From NCBI RefSeq assembly GCF_003011965.1, contig NZ_PXWG01000028.1, positions 1-64,000 on the forward strand: a stretch of DNA of 64,000 nt. The letters run 5' to 3'. Below the pieces are notes generated by a model. It did no database searches. It saw only the letters and a list, made by a program, of their open reading frames with translations, and was not told where the DNA came from. This DNA comes from Streptosporangium nondiastaticum. GTDB lineage: Bacteria > Actinomycetota > Actinomycetes > Streptomycetales > Streptomycetaceae. Position 1 is the stretch's first letter. Each line of letters opens with the position of its first letter. The position numbers were made by a program, and so were the translations under genes. Below, piece after piece: positions 61,515 to 64,000 of the stretch.

Positions 61515-62033
61515 TCACTCCCGGAAGCGCTCCCACAAGCGGGGGAAGCGCTCGGCCAGCGCCGCCTCGTCCTCCGGGTCGAAGGGCGTCCCCAGCGGCT
61601 CCGCCGGCTGGTCCGGCAGCCCCAGGTCCGGGGTCTCCGCCCCGGTGAGCTGCTCGTACGCCTCGTCGGCCGCGTAGCCGAGGTCCTCGCCGTCCCCGTC
61701 GACCTCCTCGTCGAAGTCCTCCAGGAGCTCGGCGAGGTGATCCGGGTCGTGCACCCCGCCCTCGAAGACCTCCCGGCCCTGGCCGATCAGCCAGCACCGG
61801 AAGTAGTCGAAGGCGTCGTCGCTCGCACCGCTCAGCAGGATGGCCGCCGCGCCCCACAGGTCCCAGGTGTACGAGCGGTTGTAGCGGGACTCGAAGTGCC
61901 GGGCGAAGTCCAGCACGCGCTCGGGATCGAGCTGCACCAGCCGGTCGACCAGCAGGTCAGCCTGGTCCTCGGCGTCGCCCTCGGCAGCCTCGCGCGTGGC
62001 GTCGATCAGCTCCCAGAACTCCGTCTCGTCCAC
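61515..62033 (-). CDS. DUF4240-family protein
   Basis: A 172-residue acidic soluble protein. It begins MDETEFWELIDATREAAEGD and contains LVQLDPERVLDFARHFESRY, WDLWGAAAILLSGASDDAFDYFRCWLIGQGREVFE, split here for length, which is the DUF4240 signature. Function unknown. It is followed by a linker and a Pro/Glu-rich tail ending LWERFRE. Confidence 0.88.
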   Translation of the reverse strand: MDETEFWELIDATREAAEGDAEDQADLLVDRLVQLDPERVLDFARHFESRYNRSYTWDLWGAAAILLSGASDDAFDYFRCWLIGQGREVFEGGVHDPDHLAELLEDFDEEVDGDGEDLGYAADEAYEQLTGAETPDLGLPDQPAEPLGTPFDPEDEAALAERFPRLWERFRE

Positions 62034-62202
62034 GCCACCAGCATCGGGCCAAGCACCCCGCCCCGCACGCGGAGCGCGGCGGATGCGGCCGTCTCGTTAT
62101 CGGGGCGTGTCACCGGGCGCGGTGTGACGCGTGAAACACGACAGAAGGTGTCCGGATTCGGTGACAGGGTCACGGCGTACCGACGAGAGGAGACCCGAGG
62201 AC

Positions 62203-63144
62203 ATGGGTACGCGCACACAGGACGACCGGCCGCTCGCGGGCAAGGTCGCGCTCGTGGCGGGAGCCACCCGCGGCGCGAGCCGCGCCGTGGCGATCGAGCT
62301 CGGCAGGGCCGGCGCGGTCGTCTACGCGACCGGGCGCACCACGCGCGAGCACCGCAGCGAGGTCGGGCGGCCCGAGACCATCGAGGAGACGGCCGAACTG
62401 GTGACGGCGGCCGGCGGCACGGGCATCGCCGTGCCCGCGGACCACCTGGAACCCGGGCAGGTGGAGGCCGTCGTCGCCCGCATCGAGCGGGACCACGGGC
62501 GGCTGGACGTGCTCGTGAACGGCCTGTGGGGAGGCGACCACCTCGTCGGCTTCCCCGACGCCTTCAGCAGGAAGTCGTGGGAGCACGACTTGGACGCCGA
62601 CCTGCGCATCCTGCGGCTCGGCATCGACTCCCACCTGACCACCAGCCGCTACGCGCTGCCGCTGCTGAGCCGGCGGCCCGGCGGGCTGGTGGTCGAGATG
62701 ACCGACGGGACGGCCGCCTTCAACGAGAGGTACCGCGGCCACCTCGCCTTCGACCTCGCCAAGTACGCGCCGATCCGGATGGCCCGCGGGCTCGCCGAGG
62801 AGCTCCGGGACCTCGGCTGCACCGCGGTCAGCCTCACGCCCGGATACCTGCGGTCGGAGGCGATGCTGGACACGTACAAGAAGGTGACCGAGGAGACCTG
62901 GCGCGACGCCCTCGCGGAGGACCCGCACTTCTGCATCTCGGAGAGCCCCGTCTACGTCGGGCGCGCGGTGGCCGCGCTCGCCGGCGACGCGGAGGTCGCG
63001 CGCTGGAACGGGCAGTCGCTGTCCAGCGGGCAGCTGGCCCGCGTCTACGGCTTCACCGACACCGACGGCACGCGGCCGGACGCCTGGGGCTACATGACGG
63101 CGCTGGAGGCGGGGGAGGAGCCGCGGGAGGAGGATTACCGGTGA
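62203..63144 (+). CDS. SDR-family oxidoreductase with altered active site
   Basis: A 313-residue SDR of the group with a C-terminal extension. Cofactor motif VAGATRGASRAVAIELG and ATGRTT are present. In the catalytic part NNAG is NGLWGG, the Ser position has VVEMTDGT (Thr167), and the Tyr of Tyr-x3-Lys is Phe183 (AFDLAK, Lys187 kept). The usual proton donor is missing, so the enzyme may be inactive or use another residue. ATG 62203 follows GAGGAGACCCGAGGAC. No close partner. Confidence 0.87.
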   Translation: MGTRTQDDRPLAGKVALVAGATRGASRAVAIELGRAGAVVYATGRTTREHRSEVGRPETIEETAELVTAAGGTGIAVPADHLEPGQVEAVVARIERDHGRLDVLVNGLWGGDHLVGFPDAFSRKSWEHDLDADLRILRLGIDSHLTTSRYALPLLSRRPGGLVVEMTDGTAAFNERYRGHLAFDLAKYAPIRMARGLAEELRDLGCTAVSLTPGYLRSEAMLDTYKKVTEETWRDALAEDPHFCISESPVYVGRAVAALAGDAEVARWNGQSLSSGQLARVYGFTDTDGTRPDAWGYMTALEAGEEPREEDYR

Positions 63145-63194
63145 GGGTGACCCGGGGCCCGGGCCGGGCCGCCCCGCCGCGCTGAACGCGCGGT

Positions 63195-63260
63195 GTCCTC
63201 AAACGCCGGACAGGCTGAGTGGTTGCCGGGACGGGCCGAGTGATTGCCGGGATGAGCCGG
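63195..63260. repeat. Partial copy of the Streptomyces intergenic repeat plus 21-bp direct repeats
   Basis: 63195-63217 is the reverse complement, 22 of 23 bases, of 29195-29217. It is followed by two imperfect 21-22 base units, GAGTGGTTGCCGGGACGGGC and GAGTGATTGCCGGGATGAGC. The WYL gene stop follows at 63296. Confidence 0.6.
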
Positions 63261-63295
63261 AGGACTGCCTCGCGGGCTCGGACCGTCCGGGACGT

Positions 63296-64000
63296 TCAGC
63301 CGTACAGCGCCGCCGTCCGTGCCGCCGCCTCCGCGAAGCGCTCGCGGAGCGCGGGCGGTTCCAGGACCTCCGCCTCGGGGCCGAGGGCCGGCAGCTGCTC
63401 GTAGGCCACCTCCAGGGACTCCACGGCCAGCGTGACGGTGACGCGGCCGAAGCCGTCGGGGCCCGGCGCGGCCGCCAGCGCCTCCTCCGCCGCCGCGCGG
63501 TCCGTCACGTGGGGGAGCCGCCTCGCCCCTTCCGGGGTGAGGCGCAGCCCGACCCGGTCGCGGAGGATCGAGCGGGCGAACTCCGCCGCCCGCTCCTCCC
63601 AGAACGCCGGCAGGTCGAAGGTCTCGTCCCGCTCGAAGCGCTCCGCCCCGGCGGCCACGGCCGTGAAGCGGTCCACGCGGTAGACGCGGAAGCCGCCCGC
63701 CGCCCGCGCCGCCAGGTACCAGATGCCGCCCTTGAGGACGAGCCCGTACGGCTCCAGCTCGCGTTCGGCCTCCGTCTCCCGCCGCCGGTAGCGGGCCGTG
63801 ACGCGGCGGTCGTCCCAGACGGCGTCCGCGACGGCGGGCAGCAGGGGAGGCGGATCGCCCTCGCGCCACCAGCCGGGCGCGTCGAGGTGGAAGCGCTGGG
63901 CCGCGGACGCCGAGGCGTCGCGGAGCTCGGGCAGGAGGGCCGCGGAGACCTTGAGGCGGGCGGCCGAGGCGGCGTCGGCCAGGCCCATCTCGCGCAGCGC
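63296..64000 (-). CDS. WYL-domain transcriptional regulator, C-terminal part (partial)
   Basis: The reading frame is open to the right edge, so the N-terminal HTH lies outside the window. The visible 235 residues contain the WYL sensor: RVTARYRRRETEAEREL, PYGLVLKGGIWYLAARAAGG, then VYRVDRFTAV, and a WCX-like C-terminal domain ending LRERFAEAAARTAALYG. WYL regulators bind nucleic acids or small ligands and often respond to DNA damage. Target unknown. Confidence 0.88.
   Translation of the reverse strand, partial: ALREMGLADAASAARLKVSAALLPELRDASASAAQRFHLDAPGWWREGDPPPLLPAVADAVWDDRRVTARYRRRETEAERELEPYGLVLKGGIWYLAARAAGGFRVYRVDRFTAVAAGAERFERDETFDLPAFWEERAAEFARSILRDRVGLRLTPEGARRLPHVTDRAAAEEALAAAPGPDGFGRVTVTLAVESLEVAYEQLPALGPEAEVLEPPALRERFAEAAARTAALYG

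Overview
The window is very GC-rich with strong third-position GC bias, GTG/TTG starts, Tat signals and almost no TTA codons. Together with the gene content (glnA, glnE, lipA, lipB, malEFG, a SARP-type regulator, F420-dependent enzymes) this points to the core chromosome of a Streptomyces. From memory of Streptomyces coelicolor, the order nadE - glnA2 - glnE - mal cluster - glnA - RDD protein - DUF4191 protein - lipA - lipB is the same, so most of the window is conserved backbone and not an island. I see no tRNA, rRNA, IS element, prophage, CRISPR array or biosynthetic gene cluster.

Layout. 1-9.3 kb: the 5' part of a SARP-type regulator that appears fused to an AsnC/Lrp helix-turn-helix, a site-2-protease-like membrane protein, a P450, a DUF4232 lipoprotein facing a membrane-anchored HTH protein, an F420H2:NADP oxidoreductase, a FrnE-type DsbA protein, and a pair of secreted proteins, one of them a probable pseudoprotease. 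9.4-13.4 kb: nadE, then a multicopper oxidase/DUF6153 pair behind a CsoR-like copper operator. 13.4-21.5 kb: an APC permease, an alpha/beta hydrolase, glnA2, glnE and a PAP2 phosphatase.

21.5-32 kb is an alpha-glucan module: malE-malF-malG-aglA-malR on the minus strand, divergent from a secreted alpha-amylase and a pullulanase. MalR-like CTTGC/GCAAG sites lie in the shared promoter region. Secreted amylase and pullulanase would release maltodextrins, MalEFG would import them and AglA would cleave them. 32-45 kb: a TetR regulator, a sigma-like membrane fusion protein, a tyrosine phosphatase, a GH89 enzyme, a two-component system, a receiver-less winged-helix regulator with a possible cysteine-containing leader peptide, an S66 peptidase and a sphingomyelinase-like protein. 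45-64 kb: HAD/SDR pair, GH15 enzyme, ArsC-like protein, SDR, glnA with two GlnR boxes, RDD, DUF4191, lipA, lipB, an NsdA-like regulator carrying the only in-frame TTA codon I found, a tandem hairpin array, an FAD oxidoreductase, an epimerase, GNAT, DUF4240 and SDR proteins, and a truncated WYL regulator.

The most unusual signals are not genes. First, a roughly 0.75 kb tandem array at 57.66-58.4 kb contains hairpins whose arms change in compensating pairs. Second, in the 39-50 kb region the stop-codon neighbourhoods of several genes are tandemly duplicated in 13-23 bp units. Other points worth follow-up are the sigma-like membrane fusion (32.7-34.7 kb), the propeller-bearing pseudoprotease (7.2-8.8 kb), the CsoR-like operator, the paired palindromes before the P450, and the chimeric regulator at the left edge.
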